Shown one piece after another: positions 24,167-33,425 of a stretch of DNA of 64,000 nt. Position numbers and translations under genes: made by a program. Every line of letters starts with the position of its first letter. Position 1 is the first letter of the stretch. The notes beneath the pieces are model-generated. The model was not told where the DNA came from. It saw only the letters and a list, made by a program, of their open reading frames with translations, and made no database searches. The DNA is from Beijerinckiaceae bacterium (GTDB lineage: Bacteria; Pseudomonadota; Alphaproteobacteria; Rhizobiales; Beijerinckiaceae), in contig JAUXWZ010000157.1 of NCBI GenBank assembly GCA_030684835.1, positions 124,001 through 188,000 of the forward strand, read 5' to 3'.

Positions 24167-24271
24167 TCTGGCCTGTTTCCTGCGTACATCGTGCTTGATT
24201 GCCGCGCAGTCGCGCGGTTGCTAGCTTCCATCCACCGGCGAATCTGCCGCCGGTCAACAGCAGCGGGGCGC

Positions 24272-25195
24272 ATGGAGAACTTTCTTCAGCAATTGATCAA
24301 CGGGCTCACGCTCGGATCGATCTACGGCCTCATCGCCATCGGCTACACGATGGTGTTCGGCATTATCGGTATGGTGAACTTCGCCCACGGCGACGTGTTC
24401 ATGGTGTCGACCTTCATTGCGCTGATCATCTTCCTCGCATTGACCACGCTGTTCTCCATCCCTTCGATCTACATCGCACTCTTCCTCGTGATGGTCGCAG
24501 CGATGATCCTGACGTCCGTGTGGAGTTGGGCCATCGAGCGATTGGCGTATCGTCCGTTGCGCGGGTCGTTTCGCCTCGCCCCGCTCATCTCGGCCATCGG
24601 CATGTCGATCTTCCTGATGAACTTCGTGCAAGTGACCCAAGGACCGCGCAACAAGCCCATGCCGCCGATTCTGGAGCATGTCTTCTACCTCTACGGACAG
24701 CCCGGCGCGGCGAACGCCGTAACTATATCCTCGCGGCAGATCATCATCATGGCCGCCACAGCCATACTCCTCACGATCTTCTGGTACGTGGTGCAAAAGA
24801 CTGCGCTCGGCCGCGCCCAGCGCGCTGTCGAGCAAGACCGCAAGATGGCGGCGCTTCTGGGCGTCAACGTCAACAGAACAGTGTCGATCACCTTCATCAT
24901 CGGCGCCATGCTCGCCTCTGTCGCCGGCACGCTTTATCTTCTGCAATATGGCGTTGTGCGCTTCGACGATGGATTCATCCCCGGCGTGAAGGCGTTTACC
25001 GCAGCGGTGCTTGGCGGCATCGGCTCGATCCCCGGCGCCGTTCTGGGCGGCCTGCTCATCGGACTGATTGAGGTGCTGTGGGCAGCCTACGTGTCGAGCG
25101 ACTATAAGAACGCAGCCGCATTTTCTATCCTCATCATTGTTCTGATCTTCATGCCCTCCGGCCTGCTCGGCCGTCCGGAAGTCGAGAAGGTCTGA
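24272..25195 (+). CDS. livH: branched-chain amino acid ABC transporter permease LivH
   Basis: 307 residues, about eight membrane segments; NGLTLGSIYGLIAIGYTMVF and GIIGMVNFAHGDVFM near the N-terminus are the classic LivH start, and GGIGSIPGAVLGGLLIGLIE is the cytoplasmic loop signature. ATG at 24272 is chosen over the longer frame from 24191, whose extra 27 residues are basic and not family-like. First gene of a six-gene liv operon. Confidence 0.94.
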   Translation: MENFLQQLINGLTLGSIYGLIAIGYTMVFGIIGMVNFAHGDVFMVSTFIALIIFLALTTLFSIPSIYIALFLVMVAAMILTSVWSWAIERLAYRPLRGSFRLAPLISAIGMSIFLMNFVQVTQGPRNKPMPPILEHVFYLYGQPGAANAVTISSRQIIIMAATAILLTIFWYVVQKTALGRAQRAVEQDRKMAALLGVNVNRTVSITFIIGAMLASVAGTLYLLQYGVVRFDDGFIPGVKAFTAAVLGGIGSIPGAVLGGLLIGLIEVLWAAYVSSDYKNAAAFSILIIVLIFMPSGLLGRPEVEKV

Positions 25196-25199
25196 GCCA

Positions 25200-26729
25200 A
25201 TGGACGTCGCCGCAGCCAAACGACCGACGCGCGTGCAGACTGCATTGCGCGAGGCGTCGTTTGCGGGTTTGATCGCAGCGCTTCTCTCATTCCCCATACT
25301 TGCGCTACGCGTTGAAGCGGACATGAACAACCGCCTCGTTCTTGAAGAACGCTGGCCGTTGGTGGGGGTCGCGACGCTCTCGATTTTCGTTGCGCGTTTT
25401 CTCTCGTCCATCCTCGACGATTGGCGCGCGCGCGCGCTCGCCATCGCGGGCGCGCTGTCTAATCTTTTCGCCATCGGCTTAATGATTTTTCCCGACAGGC
25501 CGCAGATCGGTCTTGCGCTCTGGTTTGGCGCGAGCGGCTCAACGTTGATGGCTGCAGGACTTTATTTCGAGCGTGAGGGCCGGGCCGCGCCTGAGCGTCC
25601 AATCGCTGCGCCGCAGGTCGCAAAGACTTCGCGCACGAGCGGGTTGATTAATCTGGTCGGCATCGTGGCGCTCGGCTTTGTCATCGCGTATCCGCTTGTG
25701 TTGCTGGCGTGGCTTGGGCCGCAAGGCTCTCTGAAGTGGATCAACAACTACGGCGTGCAGATCCTCATCTATGTGATGCTTGGTTGGGGCTTGAACATCG
25801 TCGTCGGCCTCGCAGGCCTGCTCGATCTGGGCTACGTCGCCTTCTATGCAGTCGGCGCCTACGCCTATGCGCTGCTGGCCACGACGTTTGGCCTCTCCTT
25901 CTGGATATGCCTTCCGCTTGCGGGAATTCTCGCCGCCTTCTGGGGCATATTATTGGGCTTTCCCGTGCTGCGATTACGGGGCGATTATCTCGCGCTGGTC
26001 ACGCTCGCGTTCGGCGAAATCGTCACGATCGTGCTTACGAATTGGGTGGACCTGACGAATGGCGAGGCGGGCATATCGTCGATCCCGCGCGTCTCGTTTT
26101 TCGGTCTTCCCTTCACCGCCGCCGACGATGGCTTCGCGGCGACATTCGGCATCGCCTTCTCGCCAATCCACCGCACGATCTTTCTTTTCTATCTCATTCT
26201 CGTTTTGGCTTTAATCACCAATGTGGTCACGATCCGCCTTCGCCGTCTGCCGATTGGCCGCGCGTGGGAAGCCTTGCGCGAAGATGAAATCGCCTGCCGC
26301 TCGCTCGGGGTCAACACGACCAACACCAAGCTCACCGCTTTTGCCCTGGGCGCCATGTTCGGCGGGCTGGCCGGCGCATTTTTCGCGGTGCGTCAGGGCT
26401 TCATCAATCCCAATTCCTTCACCTTCATGGAGTCAGCAACAATACTCGCGATTGTCGTGCTGGGCGGCATGGGCTCGCAGATCGGAGTTGCGCTTGCGGC
26501 GGTCGCGATGGTCGGCGGCACTGAAATTCTGCGCGAACTCGATTTCCTGAAAGTGCTGTTCGGCAACGATTTCGATCCCAACCAATACCGCATGCTCATC
26601 TTCGGCCTCGCCATGGTTGTGATGATGGTCTGGAAACCACGCGGACTGATCTCGACGCGTGAACCCTCGATTTTTCTTAAAGAGCGTCGCGGCGTTGCCG
26701 GCTCCCTCGTCAAGGAGGGTCACGGATGA
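25200..26729 (+). CDS. livM: branched-chain amino acid ABC transporter permease LivM
   Basis: 509 residues, longer than the ~330-430 of many LivM proteins because of an N-terminal extension of ~160 residues with extra membrane segments. The core begins at GVQILIYVMLGWGLNIVVGL and includes RLRGDYLALVTLAFGEI and VVLGGMGSQIGVALAA. Four bases separate it from livH, and it overlaps livG by four (ATGA). Confidence 0.94.
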   Translation: MDVAAAKRPTRVQTALREASFAGLIAALLSFPILALRVEADMNNRLVLEERWPLVGVATLSIFVARFLSSILDDWRARALAIAGALSNLFAIGLMIFPDRPQIGLALWFGASGSTLMAAGLYFEREGRAAPERPIAAPQVAKTSRTSGLINLVGIVALGFVIAYPLVLLAWLGPQGSLKWINNYGVQILIYVMLGWGLNIVVGLAGLLDLGYVAFYAVGAYAYALLATTFGLSFWICLPLAGILAAFWGILLGFPVLRLRGDYLALVTLAFGEIVTIVLTNWVDLTNGEAGISSIPRVSFFGLPFTAADDGFAATFGIAFSPIHRTIFLFYLILVLALITNVVTIRLRRLPIGRAWEALREDEIACRSLGVNTTNTKLTAFALGAMFGGLAGAFFAVRQGFINPNSFTFMESATILAIVVLGGMGSQIGVALAAVAMVGGTEILRELDFLKVLFGNDFDPNQYRMLIFGLAMVVMMVWKPRGLISTREPSIFLKERRGVAGSLVKEGHG

Positions 26730-27652
26730 ATCGCTGGATGACGGACCCGATCTTGCGCGTTGAACATCTCTCGATGCGCTTTGGCGGACTCATCGCTGTG
26801 AACGATGTGTCCTTCAGCGTCGGGCGCGGCGACATCACCGCGCTGATTGGCCCCAACGGCGCCGGCAAGACGACGCTCTTCAACTGCATCACCGGCTTTT
26901 ACAAACCAACTCAAGGGCGACTCGCGTTCGCCCGCGAAGGCCGTGCGGATGAGCGCGAAGTGCGCGCGCTTACGCGCACCGGCAAACGCCACGCGCGATT
27001 GGCGTCGGGCGACATTTATATGCTTGAGCGCATGCCAGACTTCGAGATTGCGGCAAAGGCGCGCGTAGCGCGCACGTTTCAAAACATCCGTCTGTTCGCA
27101 GGCATGACTGCGCTGGAAAATCTGGTAGTCGCGCAACACAACGCATTGATGCATGCGTCCGGCTGGTCGATCCTAGGCCTGCTCTCGGTCCCCTCCTGGC
27201 GCAGGGCTGAGACGGCGGCGATCGAGATGGCCCGCGCGTGGCTCGCACGCATCGGTCTTGAACACCGCGCGGACGACCCCGCCGGCGCCCTGCCCTACGG
27301 CGACCAGCGCAGATTGGAAATCGCGCGCGCCATGTGCACCGGCCCCGCACTCCTGTGCCTTGATGAGCCCGCCGCAGGCCTGAATCCCCGCGAGTCCGGT
27401 GAACTTGCCAGCCTGCTGCGCCTCATCCGCGACGAACACGTCACGTCGATTCTCATCATCGAGCACGACATGAGCGTCGTGATGAAGATTTCCGATCATG
27501 TCGTCGTGCTCGACTACGGCGCGCTGATCTCCGATGGGACTCCCGATTATGTGCGCAATGACCCGAACGTGATCGCCGCCTACCTTGGCGTATCGGACGC
27601 GGCGGAGGCCGAACAGGTCGTCGCCGAAATCGCGCGCGAGTCGCACAAATGA
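26726..27652 (+). CDS. livG: branched-chain amino acid ABC transporter ATPase LivG
   Basis: 308 residues. Walker A GPNGAGKTTLFN at residues 42-53, Walker B LLCLDEPAAGLNPRE, and a degenerate signature region around ALPYGDQRRLEIARAM. An insert of ~45 residues after the Walker A region (residues ~75-115), rich in Arg and Glu, makes it longer than the usual ~255; such inserts occur in Rhizobiales LivG. Overlaps livF by four bases. Confidence 0.94.
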   Translation: MNRWMTDPILRVEHLSMRFGGLIAVNDVSFSVGRGDITALIGPNGAGKTTLFNCITGFYKPTQGRLAFAREGRADEREVRALTRTGKRHARLASGDIYMLERMPDFEIAAKARVARTFQNIRLFAGMTALENLVVAQHNALMHASGWSILGLLSVPSWRRAETAAIEMARAWLARIGLEHRADDPAGALPYGDQRRLEIARAMCTGPALLCLDEPAAGLNPRESGELASLLRLIRDEHVTSILIIEHDMSVVMKISDHVVVLDYGALISDGTPDYVRNDPNVIAAYLGVSDAAEAEQVVAEIARESHK

Positions 27653-28371
27653 GCGCGCGCCTGCTCTCCATCACCGGCGTCGAAAGTTATTATGGCTCGA
27701 TCGCCGCGCTCAAAGGCGTCGATGTTCACGTCAACGACGGTGAGATCGTCGCGCTCATCGGCGCCAACGGCGCTGGAAAATCCACGCTGATGATGACGAT
27801 CTTTGGCGAGCCGCGCGCGCGCCGTGGCCGAATCGTTTTCAATGGCCGCGACATCACGAACTTGCCCTCGCATGAGATCGCGCGACTCGGCATCGCGCAA
27901 TCGCCAGAGGGCCGGCGCATTTTCGCGCGCATGAGCGTGTGGGAAAACTTGCAGATGGGCGCCTCGCTTGGCGATCCCGAAAACTTCCACGCCGATCTCG
28001 AGCGGATGTTTGCGATCTTCCCGCGCCTGAAGGAGCGGATGCATCAGCGCGGCGGCACATTGTCGGGCGGCGAACAGCAGATGCTCGCCATCGCCCGCGC
28101 ACTCATGACGCGCCCACGCCTCCTTTTACTCGACGAACCATCGCTGGGCCTCGCGCCAATCGTCGTGAAACTCATCTTCGACGTGATTCGCGACCTCAAT
28201 CGCGAACATGGGCTCACCGTCTTTCTCGTTGAGCAAAACGCCTACCACGCGCTCGAGCTGGCGCACCGCGCGTATGTGATGGTCAACGGTCTCGTGACGA
28301 TGGAAGGGGCGGGCCGCGAATTGCTTGCACGGCCGGAAGTGCGCGCCGCCTATCTCGAAGGAGGCCATTGA
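27649..28371 (+). CDS. livF: branched-chain amino acid ABC transporter ATPase LivF
   Basis: 240 residues with Walker A LIGANGAGKSTLM (37-49), signature LSGGEQQMLAIARAL, and Walker B LLLLDEPSLGLAP. Normal length for LivF. Works with LivG as the ATPase pair of the transporter on the inner face of the membrane. The stop TGA overlaps the ATG of the next gene. Confidence 0.95.
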   Translation: MSARLLSITGVESYYGSIAALKGVDVHVNDGEIVALIGANGAGKSTLMMTIFGEPRARRGRIVFNGRDITNLPSHEIARLGIAQSPEGRRIFARMSVWENLQMGASLGDPENFHADLERMFAIFPRLKERMHQRGGTLSGGEQQMLAIARALMTRPRLLLLDEPSLGLAPIVVKLIFDVIRDLNREHGLTVFLVEQNAYHALELAHRAYVMVNGLVTMEGAGRELLARPEVRAAYLEGGH

Positions 28372-28763
28372 TGGGCGATCTGCTGTGGATCGAGTCGCCT
28401 TATGCGCCATGGAGCTTCCTCCTAGTAACAGTGACGCTCGGCGGCGCGGCGGCGTTCGCGGCCGGCCGGGTGCTAGCGCAGACATGGCGGCCTATGTGGC
28501 AGGCGTTCGCATACGCCGCGGCGCTCGCTGCGGCGGTGGGATTTCTCCACTTTGTCCTGTTTGATGAATCGGTCATTCCCGGCGCGCGAATGGTCGCCCT
28601 ACTGGCCGCGTCACGGGAAAATCCAGCGGTATCGCTCGCGGCGCTTGGCTGGGAAGCGCGCCTCTATGGCTTGATTTTCGTGACGCTCTGCCTGTTTGCG
28701 GCGTTTGGTTATCGCCTGACTCGCGTTCGCGCGATGAAACGGCAGTACGGATTTGACAGTTAA
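28371..28763 (+). CDS. DUF6867-type small membrane protein of the liv operon
   Basis: 130 residues with three or four hydrophobic segments (WSFLLVTVTLGGAAAFAAG, FAYAAALAAAVGFLHFVLF, LYGLIFVTLCLFAAFGYRL) and a basic C-terminus. Proteins of this shape lie between livF and the binding-protein gene in many Rhizobiales liv operons; the role is unknown, perhaps a transporter accessory. ATG at 28371 overlaps the livF stop. Confidence 0.85.
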   Translation: MGDLLWIESPYAPWSFLLVTVTLGGAAAFAAGRVLAQTWRPMWQAFAYAAALAAAVGFLHFVLFDESVIPGARMVALLAASRENPAVSLAALGWEARLYGLIFVTLCLFAAFGYRLTRVRAMKRQYGFDS

Positions 28764-28917
28764 GCCCCGGCGCTTTGCGCGCGGTCCATCAAACTGGCTC
28801 CATCTGCGTGCTTTCCCTGATGACAGCCGCATGGAAACGGGCAAGTATCCGCAGCGCGGAGCAGGCCTCCGCACGGGCGACGAACGCCCGCAGCGACCTT
28901 GGAAGGGAGCGTTTTCC

Positions 28918-30033
28918 ATGAAGAAATTCTGGCTTACCGGCATCGCACTCGCGGCCGGCCTTAGCCTCGCGTCGGCAGCGCACGCGCAAGTCCGGCTTGG
29001 CATTGCTGGTCCGGTCACCGGCGCCTCTGCGGCCTTCGGCGCGCAGTTGAAAAACGGCGCCGAACAGGCCGTTGAGGATTTGAACGCCGCCGGCGGCATC
29101 TTGGGCCAGAAGATTCAGGTGTACATCGGCGACGATGCTTCGCGCCCCGAGCAGGGCGTCTCCGTCGCGAACAAATTCGTCGGCGACGGCGTGAAGTTCG
29201 TCGTCGGTCACTTCAACTCCGGCGTGTCGATACCGGCCTCCGAAGTGTACAACGAGAACGGCATCCTCCAGATCACGCCGGCCTCAACCAACCCCACCTT
29301 GACCGAGCGCAAACTGTGGAATGTGTTCCGCACATGCGGCCGCGACGATCAACAGGGCGCTGTCCTCGGCAAGTACATCTCTGACAACATGAAGGGCAAG
29401 AAAGTCGCGGTAATCCACGACAAGACGCCCTACGGCAAGGGCCTCGCGGACGAAACCAAGAAGGCGATGAACGGCCTCGGCGTGAAGGAAGTCATCTATG
29501 ACGGCATCAACGTCGGCGAGAAGGACTTCTCCGCGCTCGTCCAGCGTTTTCGCACGCAAGGCGTTGAAGTCATCATGTTCGGCGGCCTGCACACGGAAGC
29601 GGGTCTGATTCTGCGGCAGATGCGCGGCGCTGGCGTCAAAGCTGTCCTGCTGGGCGGCGACGGCATCGCCTCCGCCGAATTCGCAGCCATCGCTGGCGAC
29701 GCCGGTCAGGGCACGTTGATGAGCTATGGCCCAGATCCGACCAAGCGCCCCGGCGTGTCCGAGATCGTGAAGCGTTTCGAGGCCAAGAAAATCAACCCCG
29801 AGGCGTATACGCTCTACAGCTACGCATCGGTGCAGGTGCTCAAGCAGGCGGCGGAAGCGGCCAAAAGCCTCGACCCGAAAAAGGTCGCCGAGGTCATCCA
29901 CTCAGGCCGCACGTTTGAAACCGTTCTGGGCCCGCTGTCTTTTGACAAGAAGGGCGACCGCACGGACGCTGACTACGTGGTCTATGAATGGCGCAAAGCG
30001 GCCGACGGCAAGCTGGTCTACGAGCAACTCTGA
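28918..30033 (+). CDS. livJ: branched-chain amino acid ABC transporter substrate-binding protein
   Basis: 371 residues with a Sec signal peptide (MKKFWLTGIALAAG to ASAAHAQ) and a type 1 periplasmic-binding fold: RLGIAGPVTGASAAFGAQLK, then VGHFNSGVSIPASEVY and YGKGLADETKKAMN. It captures branched-chain amino acids or related small amides for the LivHMGF transporter. A 154-bp gap precedes it, and a strong terminator follows, so it closes the operon. Confidence 0.93.
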   Translation: MKKFWLTGIALAAGLSLASAAHAQVRLGIAGPVTGASAAFGAQLKNGAEQAVEDLNAAGGILGQKIQVYIGDDASRPEQGVSVANKFVGDGVKFVVGHFNSGVSIPASEVYNENGILQITPASTNPTLTERKLWNVFRTCGRDDQQGAVLGKYISDNMKGKKVAVIHDKTPYGKGLADETKKAMNGLGVKEVIYDGINVGEKDFSALVQRFRTQGVEVIMFGGLHTEAGLILRQMRGAGVKAVLLGGDGIASAEFAAIAGDAGQGTLMSYGPDPTKRPGVSEIVKRFEAKKINPEAYTLYSYASVQVLKQAAEAAKSLDPKKVAEVIHSGRTFETVLGPLSFDKKGDRTDADYVVYEWRKAADGKLVYEQL

Positions 30034-30057
30034 GTCGATCTGACGTTTTTGGATAAG

Positions 30058-30089
30058 GGCCGGGAGCGGAGGCGCTTCCGGCCTTTTTT
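30058..30089 (+). terminator. rho-independent terminator after the liv operon
   Basis: 11-bp arms GGCCGGGAGCG and CGCTTCCGGCC (one G-T pair), 4-base loop, followed by seven T. The site is 25 bp past the livJ stop. Confidence 0.9.
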
Positions 30090-30090
30090 G

Positions 30091-30819
30091 TCAGCCCAGC
30101 CTTGCCAGCGCAGGGAAGGTCTCGAGCAGCCAGAACGACATCGTGGTCATGGCCCCGGTCATGAACGCGATTCCCGTGGCCACGAGAAGGACGCCGACCA
30201 CCCGCTCCACAACGTAAAAGTTTTTCTTGAAGCGGCCGAGGAACCTCATGAACGGCTCGATGGCCAGCGCCGCCATCAAGAACGGAATACCCAGCCCCGC
30301 CGAATACGCGCCCAGCAAAACTGCGCCGCGGGCTACGGTGTCCTCGCTCCCTGCCACGGTGAGGATGGCCGCGAGAATGGGCCCGATGCAAGGGGTCCAG
30401 CCAAACGCGAAGGCGAGCCCCATCACATACGCGCCCCAAACCCCGACCGGCTTCTCCACGTTGACGCGCTTTTCACGATACATGAACGCCATTCGCCAGA
30501 CGCCGAGGAAGTGAAGCCCCATGGCGATGATCGCAACGCCCGCAAGCGCGGACAACGTGCCGATGTACGAACGAACCACCTGGCCGAACACGGATGCGGT
30601 CGCGCCCAGCGCCACAAACACCGTAGAAAAGCCGAGAACAAACAAAATTGCGGCAAGGGCGACGTCGCGCCGTGCGCGGCGCTCCCCACCTTCGGCAAGC
30701 TCCTCGACGGTCGTCCCCGCAATGAACGTCAGGTAGGGCGGCACAAGAGGCAGCACGCACGGGCTCAAAAAGGACAAAAGTCCCGCGAAAACGGCAGCTG
30801 TGAGGGTAACATCGACCAT
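30091..30819 (-). CDS. ccdA: cytochrome c biogenesis protein CcdA
   Basis: 242 residues, six membrane segments, with the two redox-active Cys of the family in LLSFLSPCVLPLVPPYL (TM1) and GWTPCIGPILAAIL (TM4). It moves electrons from cytoplasmic thioredoxin to periplasmic thioredoxin-like proteins for c-type cytochrome maturation. Convergent with livJ across the terminator. No CcmG-like partner adjacent. Confidence 0.94.
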   Translation of the reverse strand: MVDVTLTAAVFAGLLSFLSPCVLPLVPPYLTFIAGTTVEELAEGGERRARRDVALAAILFVLGFSTVFVALGATASVFGQVVRSYIGTLSALAGVAIIAMGLHFLGVWRMAFMYREKRVNVEKPVGVWGAYVMGLAFAFGWTPCIGPILAAILTVAGSEDTVARGAVLLGAYSAGLGIPFLMAALAIEPFMRFLGRFKKNFYVVERVVGVLLVATGIAFMTGAMTTMSFWLLETFPALARLG

Positions 30820-31188
30820 ACCAAGCTCTTAGTCGCAGACGCAGGCGCGAGGAAGCCCGCCCAGGGTCGCAGCCCGGCACGTTCGCGTGAACAGCAGCGG
30901 CGCAGTGGCACGCGTCGCCCCTCGCCACAGCGCTCCTCTTAAGCTCCTGGTGTTTTTCAAACCCGCACCCGTTTTCTTGCAGAAAGCCCGGAGTTTTCGG
31001 CCCGATTTTTGGACGCGACGGCAAAATTCGCCGCAATTTGACGCATTTGCGCAACAGTCACGGTAAAGATCGCGCATTAGCTAAACTGGAGCTTGCCTGT
31101 TCGGCGGCAGCGATGCTTAACGTCGGGACAGGCTGATTGCATAGTTACTGTAGGCCTGAATCGATCTAGCTTAAGGAACGAATGTTTT
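30820..31188. other. intergenic region between ccdA and the porin gene
   Basis: About 370 bp between divergent genes; it must hold the promoters of both. No ORF in it looks coding. AAGGAA lies ahead of the porin ATG at ~31172. No operator recognised. Confidence 0.5.
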
Positions 31189-31863
31189 ATGAAGAAGCTT
31201 CTCCTCGCCACCACTGCGATTCTCCTGGCCGCTCCGGCTCTTGCCGCTGACCTTCCCCTCCGCTCGGCCGCTATCGCTCCGGCGCCGATGATGGTTTCCA
31301 TGAACTGGACTGGCTTTTACCTCGGCGTGAACGTCGGTTATGTCGCCGCTGAAGAAGTTGGCGTTGCCCCGTTCAGCATCGAACTCGACGGCTTCACGGC
31401 CGGCGCCCGCATCGGCTACGACATCCAGCTGTCGCCGAATTGGGTCATCGGCGCGTTCGCCGACATCGATGCAGCCTTCGCCAAGGACACCGTATTCGGC
31501 CTCGTGCGCGTCAAGACGCCCATGATGGCTAACCTCAACCTGCGCGTTGGCTACCTTGTCACCCCCGCCACGCTTCTGTACGTGACCGGCGGTTACTCCT
31601 ATGCCGACCTCAAGATCTCGGCGCCGTTCCCGCTCCCGGCTGGCTTGCCGGGTTCGGCTGACGGCTGGAACGTCGGCGCGGGCATCGAGCACCGCTTCAC
31701 GCAGAACTGGTCGGCGTTCATCGAAGCTCGTTACGTGGACCTGAGCTTTGACCGTATCGCCTTCCTGCGCGGCGCGCCGGACAACACCGACGCTTGGCAG
31801 GTCAAGGTTGGCGTGAACTATCGTTTCGGTGGTTCGGCCCGCCCGGTCGTCGCCCGCTACTAA
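31189..31863 (+). CDS. outer-membrane beta-barrel protein (Omp25/31-like)
   Basis: 224 residues with a signal peptide (MKKLLLATTAILLAAPALA) followed by DLPLRSAAIAPAPMM, then alternating strands such as WTGFYLGVNVGYVAAEE and a C-terminal strand ending KVGVNYRFGG. This is the small Rhizobiales Omp25/31 type barrel. Likely an abundant surface protein; substrate unknown. Followed by a strong terminator. Confidence 0.9.
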   Translation: MKKLLLATTAILLAAPALAADLPLRSAAIAPAPMMVSMNWTGFYLGVNVGYVAAEEVGVAPFSIELDGFTAGARIGYDIQLSPNWVIGAFADIDAAFAKDTVFGLVRVKTPMMANLNLRVGYLVTPATLLYVTGGYSYADLKISAPFPLPAGLPGSADGWNVGAGIEHRFTQNWSAFIEARYVDLSFDRIAFLRGAPDNTDAWQVKVGVNYRFGGSARPVVARY

Positions 31864-31886
31864 GATCTCTTAGGTCTCGAATCAGA

Positions 31887-31914
31887 AGCCCGGCGGAAAC
31901 GCCGGGCTTTTTTG
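31887..31914 (+). terminator. rho-independent terminator after the porin gene
   Basis: Perfect arms AGCCCGGCG and CGCCGGGCT with GAAA loop, then TTTTT. Confidence 0.92.
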
Positions 31915-31970
31915 TGCGCTTCTCCTCAAGGGAGCTACCCGCGCGCCGGGATTCGTGATTCGCTGCTTCA

Positions 31971-32966
31971 ATGCGCAACCTCATCACAGACGTACCCGGA
32001 CTGCGTGTGGGCAACGCCCACGACGCGCGAATAGCAAGCGGCGTCACAGCCCTGGTGTTCGACAAACCCTCCGTCGCCTCGGTCGCAATTCACGGTGGAG
32101 CGCCGGGCGTGCGTGATTCGGCGATGCTCGAACCAGAAGCCAGCGTCGAAACTTTCGATGCGCTCGTTCTGTCAGGCGGCTCGGCCTATGGGCTTGATTC
32201 CATGGGGGGAGTCATGGCGCATCTGCGCGCCATGGGCCGTGGCCTGGAAATCGGCGCGGCTCGCGTACCCCTCGCCCCGGGCGCCATCGTCTTTGATCTT
32301 CTCGCTGGCGGCGCGCTTGACTGGACCGACCCGCCGCCCTGGTGGGAAATGGGTCGCAACGCAGCCGCCAACGCGGCGCTCGACTTTGAGCTGGGCACAA
32401 TTGGCGCCGGCTATGGGGCTACAATTGTTGACCTCAAGGGCGGGCTTGGGTCGGCCAGCGTGCAAACACGCAGTGGATTCATCATCGGCGCCCTCGTTGT
32501 GGTCAACGCCGTGGGGAGCGTCCTGATCAACGGCGGGCCCCATTTCTGGGCGGGCCCGGACGAGCGAAACGATGAATTTGGCGGGCTCGGCGCCCCGGCC
32601 CGATTCGACCCGGATCACGCGGATCTGCAACCCCTCAAGGGCGATCGCCCTCGCGAGAACACAACGATCGCCATTGTCGCGACCGACGCCAATCTGACAA
32701 AGGCGCAAGCCAAGCGGATCGCTATCATGGCGCACGACGGCCTCGCCCGGGCGATAAGGCCCTCCCATGCGCCCATGGATGGCGACGTGGTTTTCGCGGC
32801 GGGCACAGGCGAATCGGGCAGATCTGTTGATCTGCGACAGCTAGCCGAACTGGGCGCCGCCGCGGCCTCCTGCCTTAGTCGTGCTTGTGCGCGCGCAATC
32901 TTTGAGGCCAAAGCATTGTCATTTCCCGGCGCCCTGCCCGCCTGGAAGGACCGCTTTGGCGGCTGA
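31971..32966 (+). CDS. P1 (S58/DmpA) family peptidase
   Basis: 331 residues. LSGGSAYGLDSMGGVMAHL and GSVLINGGPHFW are S58 family hallmarks, and RENTTIAIVATDANLTK gives the self-cleavage site where a Thr in NTT would become the N-terminal nucleophile. The family includes L-aminopeptidase D-amidase and beta-peptidyl aminopeptidases. Cytosolic; specificity unknown. Confidence 0.9.
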   Translation: MRNLITDVPGLRVGNAHDARIASGVTALVFDKPSVASVAIHGGAPGVRDSAMLEPEASVETFDALVLSGGSAYGLDSMGGVMAHLRAMGRGLEIGAARVPLAPGAIVFDLLAGGALDWTDPPPWWEMGRNAAANAALDFELGTIGAGYGATIVDLKGGLGSASVQTRSGFIIGALVVVNAVGSVLINGGPHFWAGPDERNDEFGGLGAPARFDPDHADLQPLKGDRPRENTTIAIVATDANLTKAQAKRIAIMAHDGLARAIRPSHAPMDGDVVFAAGTGESGRSVDLRQLAELGAAAASCLSRACARAIFEAKALSFPGALPAWKDRFGG

Positions 32967-33098
32967 AGGAAACGCAACGCGATTCTAAATATGCCGCCTC
33001 TTGCGAATGTCGCAATCGCCGAACACATGTAATGGTGGACCGAATTGAGGTTCTCCAATCAGAAAACGACTCTAAGTTTGCGTGAACTGGAACAAAGT

Positions 33099-33425
33099 AT
33101 GCGGTTGAAGATACTCGCCGTCTTGATGCTCTGCGCGCCCAGCGCGTTTGCCCAGACGGAGGCTTACTGGCGCACAGCCCTGCACGATCTTTATCGCTAT
33201 GACATCGCCTTTGACGCCTGCAAGGACGTGACGCCTTCAGCAGCAGAGATGCTTCGCCTGGAAGCGGCAATCGCCCATGTCGAGGAAAAAACCGGGCTGG
33301 AAGAGGACGAACTCGACGAACTGTACGGCGTCGTGGAGCGTGAAGCGGGCAATATCCCCGAGTTTTGCAAACAATGGGCGGACGCGGTCGCGCGGGTACA
33401 GGCTCTCCCGCCTGACTACCGCTGA
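33099..33425 (+). CDS. small secreted protein of unknown function (108 aa)
   Basis: Start MRLKILAVLMLCAPSAFAQ is a clean signal peptide; the frame upstream to 33045 is unlikely to be translated. The mature ~90 residues are acidic and helical (AIAHVEEKTGLEEDELDEL) with two Cys (FDACKDV, PEFCKQW) that could form a disulfide. No family recognised. The stop overlaps the convergent MFS gene by about ten bases. Confidence 0.75.
   Translation: MRLKILAVLMLCAPSAFAQTEAYWRTALHDLYRYDIAFDACKDVTPSAAEMLRLEAAIAHVEEKTGLEEDELDELYGVVEREAGNIPEFCKQWADAVARVQALPPDYR

Noticed and set aside
24254-25474. 406-codon minus-strand ORF
   Set aside because: Antisense to livH and the livM start; charged low-complexity composition, no ribosome-binding site, and the + strand genes are certain.
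30049-30942. 297-codon + strand ORF
   Set aside because: Antisense to ccdA, whose catalytic Cys motifs are clear.
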